The notes under the pieces: generated by a model
The model's input: the letters and a program-made list of their open reading frames with translations, nothing else
What the model was told of the DNA's origin: nothing
Database searches by the model: none
Translations under genes and position numbers: made by a program
Part shown: positions 6,091 to 13,687 of the stretch, in pieces
How positions within the stretch are numbered: the stretch's first letter is position 1
Layout: the number at the start of each line of letters is the position of its first letter
NCBI RefSeq assembly: GCF_022869005.1
Contig: NZ_JALIEA010000017.1
Location: forward strand, 62,001 to 126,000
Source of the DNA: Corynebacterium kalidii
Lineage (GTDB): Bacteria; Actinomycetota; Actinomycetes; Mycobacteriales; Mycobacteriaceae
DNA length: 64,000 bases
Direction of reading: 5' to 3'

Positions 6091-6666
6091 ATGACCACGC
6101 CGGACGAATTCCGGACCACCCTGCAGCACCTCGCCGAGTACTGCGCTCTCATCGAGCAGGACCTCCAGGACTCCGCATACCCCGCCGCAGCATCATCCAA
6201 CGCCGGCGCCCGCCCCATCGGCCCCAAGGGCAAACCTCCGTGTTCGATCGTCGACCTGGACTACATCATCGAGGACGTCGCGCCCCGCATCAAGGGATGG
6301 TGCTTCAACCTCCAGGAGTCCGCCCACGTCACCGGCCTGCCCGTGAACCGGCCGCTGAACGTGTGGGTTGCCTGGCTCTCGCGCCATCGGGTGACGCTCC
6401 TCGACCAGGACTGGGGAGAGGACGCCGCCGACGAACTCCGCACACTGACGCGAGAGCTCCACGATCGCCTGCACCCGAAGCCGGACACGAAGCGCCCGGA
6501 CGTCGGCGAGTTCGCCACCGCCGAGGAGATCGCCCACGCCACCGGACGCAGCGTCGCCAGCGTGCGGAAGTGGTGCCAACGCCACGATGTTGAGCACTGG
6601 GACATCGGCGGCGTACGGCAGTACCGCACCAGCCAGGTGAGGTACACATACGCCTCTGACCAGTAG
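6091..6666 (+). CDS. Phage protein with C-terminal MerR-like helix-turn-helix
   Basis: A 191-residue protein. The N-terminal about 140 residues are not recognised. Residues about 142-185 (FATAEEIAHATGRSVASVRK, then a Tyr/Arg wing) look like an excisionase/MerR-type helix-turn-helix that reads DNA. This suggests a regulator or a packaging-site binding protein. The nearest promoter and structured region lie right after it. The ATG at 6091 is preceded by TTAGGAG. Confidence 0.6.
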   Translation: MTTPDEFRTTLQHLAEYCALIEQDLQDSAYPAAASSNAGARPIGPKGKPPCSIVDLDYIIEDVAPRIKGWCFNLQESAHVTGLPVNRPLNVWVAWLSRHRVTLLDQDWGEDAADELRTLTRELHDRLHPKPDTKRPDVGEFATAEEIAHATGRSVASVRKWCQRHDVEHWDIGGVRQYRTSQVRYTYASDQ

Positions 6667-6693
6667 CTGAAGGCAAATGTCCACTAGTCGTGC

Positions 6694-6699
6694 TATGAT
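6694..6699 (+). promoter_or_regulatory. Candidate -10 box TATGAT of a rightward promoter
   Basis: TATGAT sits 28 bases after the preceding stop codon and 17 bases before a long hairpin. No clear -35 is visible. It could start transcription of the structured non-coding region and the tRNA. Confidence 0.4.
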
Positions 6700-6705
6700 C
6701 GTTCT

Positions 6706-7085
6706 AGCGCTACGTGGCCCCGACGACCGGTCCCTTTCGAGGACTGGTCGCCGGGGCTTCGTCATGCGCTCGGCAGGTGGGTCCTGTCGCGGGATGTGGT
6801 GTCCCAGTGGTCGTGCCGGGCAGGGCGTCGAGCCGTCATCTCCGCCCGCCCGGCACAGTGGACCCCCTCCGGTCGGTGTCGTATAGGGACACCCGCAGCA
6901 CACACGGGGCGTCCTCGTCACGCGTCCCGCTGCGGCAGCCGTCTGCAACCGACGGACCGATCACAAGCCCATCCTCCGGCGTGGTCATGCCGGGGGAGGG
7001 GCAAGGAAGAAGCACACTCCCCGGTGATGGCTCCCTTGTGGAGGGACGCTGACCTCACGGATGGTCCGTCAAGCCATCCGCACGC
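6706..7085 (+). ncRNA. Structured region without a convincing gene, candidate phage non-coding RNA
   Basis: About 380 bases lie between a regulator gene and the tRNA. All six frames have open stretches but none has a ribosome site or recognisable protein. Several stem-loops are visible: 6717-6757, GGTGTC/GACACC near 6,877-6,895, CTCCGGCG/TGCCGGGGGAG near 6,973-7,000, and a long-range GACGGACC (6951-6958) with GGTCCGTC (7063-7070). Such density suggests a folded RNA. Confidence 0.35.
6716..6760 (+). terminator. Long GC-rich hairpin, terminator or 5' stabilising structure
   Basis: GCCCCG-A-CGACCGGTCC (6717-6733) pairs with GGACTGGTCG-C-CGGGGC (6741-6757): about 16 pairs with one A/C mismatch and one G/T wobble, and a 7-base loop. 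Only TTC follows, so it is a weak candidate for intrinsic termination and might instead cap a transcript started at 6,706 or so. Confidence 0.5.
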
Positions 7086-7087
7086 AT

Positions 7088-7158
7088 TGCTCCGTCGTCT
7101 AGCGGCAAGACACCCGGCTCTGGACCGGACGACCGAGGTTCGAATCCTTGCGGAGCAG
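7088..7158 (+). tRNA. tRNA-Gln (anticodon CTG), phage-encoded
   Basis: A 7-base acceptor stem (TGCTCCG 7088-7094 with CGGAGCA 7151-7157) is perfect. The D arm has GTCTAGCGGCAAGAC, the anticodon loop CTCTGGA gives CTG, and the T arm is CGAGG-TTCGAAT-CCTTG. One C/A mismatch closes the anticodon stem. No CCA end is encoded. It reads CAG, a common Gln codon in this GC-rich phage. It could also be a chromosomal-type tRNA captured by the phage. Confidence 0.88.
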
Positions 7159-7187
7159 CGCAGGCCAATCCGGCCTATCCTGGGCTC

Positions 7188-7820
7188 ATGTGTGCGACGT
7201 ATGGTCTGCAGCCCTTCTTCGATCTCCCACCGATGGATGAGCGGGAGAACCGCCGGCTGCTCGAGCAGTGGATGGATGAGCGTGGCGGCACCGCGAAGAT
7301 CACCGGGGCGAAGGCGAGGAACCTCAACCCGTTGATCACCGCCGACGAGGACGGCCACCGGGAGCTCGACCTCGCCTGGTGGTGGATCCACGTCGGTGGA
7401 GCCCCGGCGAAGTTCTCCGCGTTCAACGCGAGGGACGACAAGTTGCTCAGTTCCCGCGTGTGGAAGGGGCCGTTCAAGCAGCACCGCGCCCTCGCCGCAG
7501 CATCGTGGTACATCGAGAAGGGGAAGCGCTTCGCCCTCCCCGACGGGGAGACCTTCGGCATCGCGTCGATCACCACCACCGCGCAGACTGATGCCGGCGA
7601 CATGCTGACCTACGCGCTTGTCACCCGCGACGCGGTGGAGCAGGCGGCGACTGTGCACCCACGCATGCCGCTCATCCTGCCTCGCGACCTGCACGACGAC
7701 TGGCTGGACCCCACCATCCCCGGTGATGGGGAGCTACTAGCCGAGGCACTGTCTGCGTCCGAGGAACTCAGCCGCAGCGTTCGCATCGTGCATCCAGACT
7801 CATCCGACGCCCTGTTCTAA
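7188..7820 (+). CDS. SRAP-domain protein (HMCES/YedK family, abasic-site shield)
   Basis: This 210-residue protein starts Met-Cys, leaving Cys2 at the N-terminus after Met removal, the residue that forms a covalent link to abasic sites in single-stranded DNA. Other family residues are present: Asn80 (FSAFNARDD), Glu110 (ASWYIEKGKR in place of the usual FYEW) and His157 (VHPRMPLIL). It probably protects phage DNA with abasic sites during replication. The ATG at 7188 is required by the Cys2 rule. It lies just downstream of the tRNA and is followed by a terminator. Confidence 0.9.
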   Translation: MCATYGLQPFFDLPPMDERENRRLLEQWMDERGGTAKITGAKARNLNPLITADEDGHRELDLAWWWIHVGGAPAKFSAFNARDDKLLSSRVWKGPFKQHRALAAASWYIEKGKRFALPDGETFGIASITTTAQTDAGDMLTYALVTRDAVEQAATVHPRMPLILPRDLHDDWLDPTIPGDGELLAEALSASEELSRSVRIVHPDSSDALF

Positions 7821-7834
7821 CCACAGACCACACG

Positions 7835-7866
7835 AGCCCCTCCGCCCACCACGGGTGTGAGGGGCT
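7835..7866 (+). terminator. Terminator after the SRAP gene
   Basis: AGCCCCTC (7835-7842) pairs with GAGGGGCT (7859-7866), followed by TACTCATGCC and a new AGGAGGAA ribosome site. The TTACTCATGCC sequence recurs after another terminator at 14,216. Confidence 0.7.
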
Positions 7867-7893
7867 TACTCATGCCCACACCAGGAGGAAACC

Positions 7894-8094
7894 ATGGCCA
7901 CACCGCCCAACCACATCCGCATCTACCGTGACCGGACCGGTAAGCATGTCACCCTCGACGGCCACGAGCTCCTCCTCGACAATGACAACGGCATCTTCAT
8001 CGACGGCGCCGACAACCCCGACGAAGTCACCAAGGTGTACCTCACCCTCACCTGCCCCAAGGTCACCGTCGAGTCAGACCTGGTCGACATGTAG
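7894..8094 (+). CDS. Small phage protein of unknown function
   Basis: A 66-residue acidic protein beginning MATPPNHIRIYRDRTGK, with predicted beta strands and the stretch LLDNDNGIFIDGADNPDEV. It has a strong AGGAGGAA ribosome site. Nothing like it is recognised; its length and strand pattern fit a small phage accessory fold. It lies immediately before the P-loop/HNH gene. Confidence 0.65.
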   Translation: MATPPNHIRIYRDRTGKHVTLDGHELLLDNDNGIFIDGADNPDEVTKVYLTLTCPKVTVESDLVDM

Positions 8095-8109
8095 GAGGTG
8101 GGGCAGCCG

Positions 8110-8844
8110 ATGCTGCGAGTAGTGATCGGCCCACCAGCCGCCGGCAAGTCCACCTACATCCGGGAGCACATGACCGACGGCGACATCGTCATCGACTACG
8201 ACATCCTCGCCAACGCACTGTCCGGACGAGACCTCGCCAACCACCAGCACACCCGGGCGGTGAAGCAGGTAACCAAGGCAGCACGCGACGCCGCCATCAC
8301 CACCGCACGCACACACGCCGACACCATCGACGTGTGGATCATCCACTCAACACCGGCCCAATCCACCATCGACCAATACCAGGACGACGGAGCCGAGGTG
8401 ATCGTCATCGACCCAGGCAAGGACACCGTGATGCACAGGGTGAAGCACCAACGACCCGCACACCTCCTCCCCGTCGCAGCGAAATGGTACGACCAACAGG
8501 CAGCATCGAAGCGCCCACGGTCAACGACCGAACGCGGATACGGCCACCGGCACCAGACCATCCGCCGACGACTTCTCCACAACCACACCGACGGCACACC
8601 CTGCGACTGGTGCGGACAACCCATGTACCGCGACGCGAAACGCAACTTCGACCACGCACCCCTCGAAGCCGACCACACCAACGACCTCAAACACCACGGC
8701 CACGGAGACGCAGACAGGCTCCTGCACCGTCGATGCAACCGGCAACGCAAGGACGGCCAGGAACACCGCCGGCCCGGGGCGCCATCAACCCCCACGCCCC
8801 GCGTGGACGGACCGCCGGCAGTCACCCCATTCGAGTGGGGTTAG
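8110..8844 (+). CDS. P-loop kinase-like domain fused to an HNH endonuclease
   Basis: A 244-residue protein. Residues 7-15 (GPPAAGKST) are a Walker A loop, followed by Asp29/Asp31 and helices like zeta-toxin or polynucleotide-kinase P-loop proteins. The C-terminal about 85 residues are an HNH nuclease: Cys165-x2-Cys168, EADH (His189) and a final HRRCN (Cys209). HNH proteins just before the terminase genes usually help make the cohesive-end cut. ATG 8110 is chosen because AGGAGG at 8093-8098 is correctly spaced for it; the GTG at 8098 overlaps that site. The stop codon lies beside a hairpin. Confidence 0.82.
   Translation: MLRVVIGPPAAGKSTYIREHMTDGDIVIDYDILANALSGRDLANHQHTRAVKQVTKAARDAAITTARTHADTIDVWIIHSTPAQSTIDQYQDDGAEVIVIDPGKDTVMHRVKHQRPAHLLPVAAKWYDQQAASKRPRSTTERGYGHRHQTIRRRLLHNHTDGTPCDWCGQPMYRDAKRNFDHAPLEADHTNDLKHHGHGDADRLLHRRCNRQRKDGQEHRRPGAPSTPTPRVDGPPAVTPFEWG
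8824..8842 (+). terminator. Small hairpin overlapping the end of the P-loop/HNH gene
   Basis: ACCCCA (8824-8829) pairs with TGGGGT (8836-8841) around TTCGAG, immediately at the stop codon. It is followed by TAGG rather than a T run, so it is a weak terminator candidate or part of the cos-region structure. Confidence 0.45.
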
Positions 8845-8940
8845 GCAACCCTGACTACTGAAGAATGGGTGAATAATCTTAGAGGGGTTCCCGGCTGACT
8901 CACCCCGGCACCCCACTCAGTCAGGATTTTCTTCAGGATC
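8833..8940. other. Candidate cos / packaging-site region
   Basis: Between the HNH gene and the small terminase gene lie three pairs of reverse-complementary words in the same order: GAGTGGGG (8833), CCTGACT (8850), CTGAAGAA (8858), then CCCCACTC (8911), AGTCAGG (8919), TTCTTCAG (8929). The location, between HNH and terminase genes, is where cohesive ends often lie. No cut position can be read from sequence. Confidence 0.4.
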
Positions 8941-8977
8941 ACGAATTTTATGCATCCAGCGCGGAGGTGATCGGCCC

Positions 8978-9313
8978 TTGAACTGGGAAGACGGCGATGA
9001 ATACGGCCCCGGCGGTCGGGCACTGTACCAGGATCTGCATCGGGACTCGGATGACGTGGCGACGACGGACCTGATTGTCGAGGCATGCAGGGCGAAGGAT
9101 CGCCTGGATCGGCTTCACAAGGTCGTGAGTGGGGACGTGGACTCGTGGACTCGCATCTTCAACGAGGACGGCGGGGAGTACGTCCTGAAGTTGGACACGG
9201 CCGTGTCCGAGGTTCGACAGCTCGCGACGACGTTCCGGCATTTGCTGACGGAGATCCAGAGGAGGCAGGGCGATGTCTCAGGTGGCGGAGAGGACGGTTT
9301 CGCCGGCCTCTGA
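8978..9313 (+). CDS. Terminase small subunit (probable)
   Basis: A 111-residue protein directly before the large terminase gene and overlapping it by 41 bases. The TTG start at 8978 has a good GGAGGTGA site 8 bases upstream; no ATG fits. The sequence is helical with Arg/Asp-rich helices (DLIVEACRAKDRLDRLH) and a coiled C-terminal half (TAVSEVRQLATTFRHLL), as in small terminase oligomers. It would recognise the packaging site and recruit the large subunit. Assigned mainly by position. Confidence 0.7.
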   Translation: MNWEDGDEYGPGGRALYQDLHRDSDDVATTDLIVEACRAKDRLDRLHKVVSGDVDSWTRIFNEDGGEYVLKLDTAVSEVRQLATTFRHLLTEIQRRQGDVSGGGEDGFAGL

Positions 9314-10856
9314 CGATGAGGCGTTCCGGGAGATCATCGAGCGTGAGTTCCCGACGCTGGAGGGCAGGCAGTTCCCGGAGGTGATGTTCTCCTCGGGTCC
9401 GGGTGACCGTACGCATGGGGACAAGGCGATTGAGCTGGCTCGCCGGTTCGGGCTGAAGCTGATGCCGTGGCAGCAGGAGCAGGTCCACCTGGCGCTGGCG
9501 ACGGATGAGGATGGTCGGTGGCTGCATCAGGATGTGGTGCTGATCTGCCCGCGGCAGAACGGCAAGAGCCTGATCCTCGAGGTGATCATCCTGTATCGGT
9601 TCTTCATCCTGAACAACAAGATCATCTTCACGGCCCACCAGTGGAAGACGGCGAAGTCGATTCGGAACCGGCTGTGGAAGCGGATCAAGAACCGGACGTG
9701 GGCGGCGCGGAAGCTGGAGGCGAAGAACGGCGGCCGGAATACCGCTTCTGCCGGCGAGGCCGAAATGGAGGAGTCTGGTGGCGGGAAGATCCAGTTCACG
9801 ACCCGCTCGGCGGATGCCGGTCGTGGCTTCGACGAGATCGACCTTCTGCTGCTGGACGAGGCGTACAACCTCGAGGCCGGAGAGCTCGATGCGATCACGC
9901 CGATTCAGTTGGCGGCGCAGGATCCGCAGACGTACTACACCTCCTCGGCGGTGAACGCGGAGAAGCAGGTGAAGGGCGTGGAGTTGTCGAGGGTGCGGAA
10001 GCGCGCTCTGGATGGCGAGACGGACGGGATGCTGTATTCGGAGTTCCGTGCCCCGGACGGGATGGACCCGGACGACCCGGAGACGTGGAAGCTGGGGAAC
10101 CCGTCGTACGGGGTGGTTGCGACGGAAAAGAAGATCCGGTCGCTGAAGGCGAAGCTCACCCCGAAGGGATTCCATGTCGAGGTACTGGGGTGGGGTGACT
10201 GGTTCTCCATCGGTGACAGCGCAGCGGAGACGATCATCGACCTGGACGTGTGGGAGTCTCTGGCTGATGCGGCGCCGTCTCTAGCGGGGGACTCGTGCTT
10301 GGCCGCGGATGTCACCCCGGATGGGAAGCGGGTCGGCGTGGTCGCCGCCCTGGCCCGTGCGGATGGCGGGGTGCACCTGTCCCTGAATCCAGCACGGGAC
10401 TTCGACCGGGTGGACGTGGTCTCCTCGGTCGTGAGGACGGTGGAGATGAACGACCCGCTGGCGGTCGTGCTGGACCCGAAGGGACCGGCATCGACGTTGA
10501 TCGACCCGCTGACGAAGCTGGGTGTGGAGCCGGAGGAGCTGTCGTGGCCGCAGGTGTCTGCTGCCACGGAGTTGTTCATGCGCCTGGTTCAGGAGAAGAA
10601 GATCTCGCACGACGGTGCGCCGCGGTGGGTGGAGGCCTTGGAGGTCGCTGCGTTCCGTGGTGGCGGTGAGGGTGGTCGGGCGCTGACCCGGAAGGGCGGG
10701 GTGGTGTGCGAGCTGGTCGCGGCAACGTTCGCTGTGTGGGGGCTGGTGGAGTACGCAATCCCGGAGAAGCCGGCGGACGTGAAGCGGAAGACGAAGTTCG
10801 TGGGCCGTCCGGAGATCGTCCCGGCGGTGCCGGCAATGGCGACGATGGCTTTCTAG
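9273..10856 (+). CDS. Terminase large subunit
   Basis: This 527-residue protein is the packaging motor. It has an N-terminal ATPase with Walker A CPRQNGKS (92-99) and Walker B DLLLLDEA (190-197), a coupling region TSSAVNAEK, then the nuclease domain with Asp residues such as AADVTPDGK and VVLDPKGP that bind metal for DNA cutting. Length and order fit the family. ATG 9273 follows AGAGGAGG and lies within the end of the small subunit gene. It is followed by the portal gene after 13 bases. Confidence 0.96.
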   Translation: MSQVAERTVSPASDDEAFREIIEREFPTLEGRQFPEVMFSSGPGDRTHGDKAIELARRFGLKLMPWQQEQVHLALATDEDGRWLHQDVVLICPRQNGKSLILEVIILYRFFILNNKIIFTAHQWKTAKSIRNRLWKRIKNRTWAARKLEAKNGGRNTASAGEAEMEESGGGKIQFTTRSADAGRGFDEIDLLLLDEAYNLEAGELDAITPIQLAAQDPQTYYTSSAVNAEKQVKGVELSRVRKRALDGETDGMLYSEFRAPDGMDPDDPETWKLGNPSYGVVATEKKIRSLKAKLTPKGFHVEVLGWGDWFSIGDSAAETIIDLDVWESLADAAPSLAGDSCLAADVTPDGKRVGVVAALARADGGVHLSLNPARDFDRVDVVSSVVRTVEMNDPLAVVLDPKGPASTLIDPLTKLGVEPEELSWPQVSAATELFMRLVQEKKISHDGAPRWVEALEVAAFRGGGEGGRALTRKGGVVCELVAATFAVWGLVEYAIPEKPADVKRKTKFVGRPEIVPAVPAMATMAF

Positions 10857-10869
10857 AGGAGGTGGTCCG

Positions 10870-12309
10870 GTGGCTGAGATCACGGAGAAGCCGAGGGAGA
10901 TTGGTCATGCGCTGACCGTCTCGGTCGGCGGCACGTCGGAGGATAACTGGGAACTGCGGTTCCCCCAGTCGGCCAAGATCTTCGCGAAGATGGGCCGGGA
11001 GGATTCCCAGGTCACGTCCGTGCTGAACGCGGTGTCCTTGCCGATCAAGCGGGCATCGTGGCGCCTGGACCCGAACGGGTCTGACCCGGATGTGGTCCGG
11101 CACGTGTCGGAGGATCTGCGACTGCCCGTGCTGGGCGAGGATCAGGACAAACCAGCGGCACGGCGCCGGGGTCGGGTGGCGTGGCATGAGCACCTGCACT
11201 CGGCACTGCTGGCGCTGCAGTTCGGGCACATGTTCTTCGAGCAGGTGTACGCCCCGGGGACGGATGGTCGGGAGCATCTGGTGAAGCTGGCGCCGCGGCG
11301 TCCCGGGTCGCTCAAGCGGATCAACGTCGCGGCTGACGGTGGTCTGGAGTCGATCGAGCAGTCCGCAGTGACGACGCCTGGTGGGGTATCCGCCCCGGCG
11401 TCGAGGATCCCGGTGTCCCGACTGGTGGCGTACGTCCATGACCCGAAGGATGCGTCGTGGACGGGGTCGAGCGTGTTGCGGCCGGCGTACAAGCACTGGC
11501 GGCTGCGCGACCGGTTCCTGATGCTCGAGGCTGACGTCCTGGACCGTAACGGCATGGGCGTGCCCGTGTACGAGGGCAGTGAGCTGGCGCAGGATCCGCA
11601 GAAGGATCTGGCGTACGGGCAGGAGCTGGCGCAGAAGGTGCGCGCTGGGGCTGCGGCGGGTGCGGCGGTGCCGGCGAAGGCGAAGCTGTCGCTGGTTGGT
11701 GTGTCCGGCCAGCTGGTGTCGCCTCGTGAGGCGATCGCGTACCACGACAGCATGATGGCCCGTGCGGTGCTGGCGCACTTCCTGAACTTGGAGGGCAAGG
11801 GCGGCAGCTACGCCTTGGCGGAAACACAGTCGGATCTGTTCATCCAGTCGCTGCAGACCATCGCTGAGTGGATCGCCGACACGGCCACACAGCACATCGT
11901 CGAGGACCTCGTGGATGTGGCATTCCCGGACTACGACGGCCTGTGCCCCCGGATCGTATTCGACCCGATCGCGTCGAAGAAGGAGCTGGCGGCGGAAGCG
12001 CTGGCCACGCTCGTGCGCGACAAGGTGATCCAGCCGGACCGGGATCTCGAGGAGGAGATCCGTCGCCGCTACAGCCTGCCGGGGAAGCGTCCGCGGCAGG
12101 AAGCGGAGGCAGACGGGTCTATTACGGCGCCGGAGGACAAGGCGAAGCACGCCGAGCCGGCGGAGCTCGCCCAGCTCGTGGATGCGGCGAAGTCTCTGAT
12201 GGAGTTGGGCATGTCGAAGGATCAAGCGCTGATAGCGACCGGTCTGGACAAGCTCATGGAATCAACACCCGGTGAACCGCCGGGGGAGGAGGTGGTCAGC
12301 GATGGCTGA
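10870..12309 (+). CDS. Portal protein, Mu gp29-like (DUF935)
   Basis: This 479-residue protein matches the DUF935/Mu gp29 portal family: an N-terminal segment with AVSLPIKRASWRL, the central VHDPKDASWTGSSVLRPAYK and the conserved helical core HFLNLEGKGGSYALAETQSD, where portal subunits meet in the ring. The C-terminus (DGSITAPEDKAKHAEP onward) is acidic and probably disordered. The GTG start is supported by AGAGGAGGT. It forms the DNA entry channel of the head. The end overlaps the protease gene by 8 bases. Confidence 0.93.
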   Translation: MAEITEKPREIGHALTVSVGGTSEDNWELRFPQSAKIFAKMGREDSQVTSVLNAVSLPIKRASWRLDPNGSDPDVVRHVSEDLRLPVLGEDQDKPAARRRGRVAWHEHLHSALLALQFGHMFFEQVYAPGTDGREHLVKLAPRRPGSLKRINVAADGGLESIEQSAVTTPGGVSAPASRIPVSRLVAYVHDPKDASWTGSSVLRPAYKHWRLRDRFLMLEADVLDRNGMGVPVYEGSELAQDPQKDLAYGQELAQKVRAGAAAGAAVPAKAKLSLVGVSGQLVSPREAIAYHDSMMARAVLAHFLNLEGKGGSYALAETQSDLFIQSLQTIAEWIADTATQHIVEDLVDVAFPDYDGLCPRIVFDPIASKKELAAEALATLVRDKVIQPDRDLEEEIRRRYSLPGKRPRQEAEADGSITAPEDKAKHAEPAELAQLVDAAKSLMELGMSKDQALIATGLDKLMESTPGEPPGEEVVSDG

Positions 12310-13678
12310 TCTGCTGATCTACGGTGAGATCGGGTGGGATGTGCAGGCCAGTGAGGTCGTCGCACAGATCCAGGCGATGGACGCCGAGGACATCACGGTC
12401 CGCGTCAACAGCCCGGGTGGGGATGTCTACGACGGGCTCGCGATCATGAACGCGTTGATCGCCCATGAGGGGATGGTCACCGCGGTTGTGGAGGGGTTGG
12501 CTGCGTCGGCTGCCAGCTTCATCGCCGTCGGCGGTGCCGACCGGGTGGTGATGCGGCCGACTGCAGAGTTGATGATCCATGACGCCATGAGCTTCGTCGG
12601 CGGCAACGCAGACGAGATGCTGCGGGCGATCACGGACCTGGAGCGCATCTCCGACAACCTCGCTGGCATCTACGCCACGAAGGCCGGCGGCGACTCTGGC
12701 GAATGGCGTGACCTTATGAAAGCGGAGACCTGGTACTCCGCGCAGGAAGCGGTGGATGTCGGCCTCGCCGACGCCGTCGAGGACGGGCGTCGGGTCGAGG
12801 CTCAGGCCGGCCGCCGTCTGGTGATGAACCGCTTCCGGTACCAGGGCCGTCGGGATGCCCCGACGCCCACAGTCAACCGCCCTGAGGGGCACGACAGGAA
12901 GGAGGGCGGCATGTCCGCTCTTGCTGACCTGGCCCAGGAGATGGGCCTGTCCGAGGACCAGGTGAAGGCTGCTTTCGCCCGCGTGGTCCTGAATGAAGAG
13001 GTCACGGTCACCAGTACCGTGGACATCACCTACCCGGAGGGCACCACGGTGGTGCCTACCGGCAAGGCGACGATCTCCCCGGTGGAGGAGGTGCCGCAGG
13101 GGCTCGTATTCACTGTGGGTGAGGCTCCTGACGGCTGGACCGCGGAGGTCGACGAGGCCACCGGCTCCCTGAGCGTCACCGCCCCCGCCGGTGCTGAGCC
13201 GGACGACGAGGTGGAGCTGACCGTCACCGTCACGGGCAATGACGCCCCGGTGGAGATCCCCGTCGTCATCACGGTGAAGGCCGCTGCTGGCGAGGATGAG
13301 GAGACCGCCCCGCTGGAGCCGGCTGGTGACCCGGACCGGGTGACCCTCGACCGCGACACCTACAACGACCTCCAGGCGGCCGCGAAGCTCGGCTGGGAGG
13401 CGAAGAACAAGGCCGACGCTGCAGCCCGTGCTGCGGAGGTGGACCGGTGGATCGCCGAGGGCCGCGTGAACGCCGCCCGCCGGTCGAAGGTCATCGCCGC
13501 GATGGAGAAGGACCCCGTCGCCGCCCGCGACCTGTACGGCTCCATCCCGAAGAACACGATCCCCCGCGGGGAGATCGGCCACGGCCAGGACAGTGAGGAC
13601 ACGCAGGCCAGTGGCGCCGGTGACCTTGCCGCCAAGCTGGACAAGGCCCGTCTCCTGTCCGCCCCGAACCTCTACTAG
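12302..13678 (+). CDS. Head maturation protease (ClpP-like) with Ig-like insert and scaffold-like C-terminus
   Basis: A 458-residue protein in three parts. Residues 1-170 are ClpP-like serine protease, with VNSPGGDVYDG (oxyanion region), Ser69 in GLAASAAS and His93 in MIHDA. Residues about 222-325 form an Ig/beta-sandwich-like domain (VTVTSTVDITYPEGTTVVP through VVITVKAA). Residues about 340-458 are helical, resembling the tail of Mu gpI-type proteases (VDRWIAEGRVNAARRSK). An in-frame ATG at 12911 with a very strong ribosome site would yield the C-terminal two parts alone as scaffold. The enzyme trims head proteins during maturation. Confidence 0.92.
   Translation: MADLLIYGEIGWDVQASEVVAQIQAMDAEDITVRVNSPGGDVYDGLAIMNALIAHEGMVTAVVEGLAASAASFIAVGGADRVVMRPTAELMIHDAMSFVGGNADEMLRAITDLERISDNLAGIYATKAGGDSGEWRDLMKAETWYSAQEAVDVGLADAVEDGRRVEAQAGRRLVMNRFRYQGRRDAPTPTVNRPEGHDRKEGGMSALADLAQEMGLSEDQVKAAFARVVLNEEVTVTSTVDITYPEGTTVVPTGKATISPVEEVPQGLVFTVGEAPDGWTAEVDEATGSLSVTAPAGAEPDDEVELTVTVTGNDAPVEIPVVITVKAAAGEDEETAPLEPAGDPDRVTLDRDTYNDLQAAAKLGWEAKNKADAAARAAEVDRWIAEGRVNAARRSKVIAAMEKDPVAARDLYGSIPKNTIPRGEIGHGQDSEDTQASGAGDLAAKLDKARLLSAPNLY
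12911..13678 (+). CDS. Probable nested scaffold protein (internal start of the protease gene)
   Basis: The ATG at codon 204 of the protease gene is preceded by AGGAAGGAGGG (12896-12906), better than the site of many real genes here, with 5 bases of spacing after GGAGG. It starts right after a Pro/Arg-rich linker that ends the protease domain and would make a 255-residue protein (MSALADLAQEMGLSED then the Ig-like domain and helical tail). The same layout exists in lambda, where the scaffold Nu3 is made inside the protease gene C. It would direct capsid assembly. Confidence 0.65.
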   Translation: MSALADLAQEMGLSEDQVKAAFARVVLNEEVTVTSTVDITYPEGTTVVPTGKATISPVEEVPQGLVFTVGEAPDGWTAEVDEATGSLSVTAPAGAEPDDEVELTVTVTGNDAPVEIPVVITVKAAAGEDEETAPLEPAGDPDRVTLDRDTYNDLQAAAKLGWEAKNKADAAARAAEVDRWIAEGRVNAARRSKVIAAMEKDPVAARDLYGSIPKNTIPRGEIGHGQDSEDTQASGAGDLAAKLDKARLLSAPNLY

Positions 13679-13687
13679 GAGATCCTC

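Noticed and set aside
6714-7335. Several overlapping open frames on both strands around the tRNA
   Set aside because: Long frames are expected in GC-rich DNA; they cross the tRNA and the SRAP gene, have no ribosome sites and no protein-like pattern.
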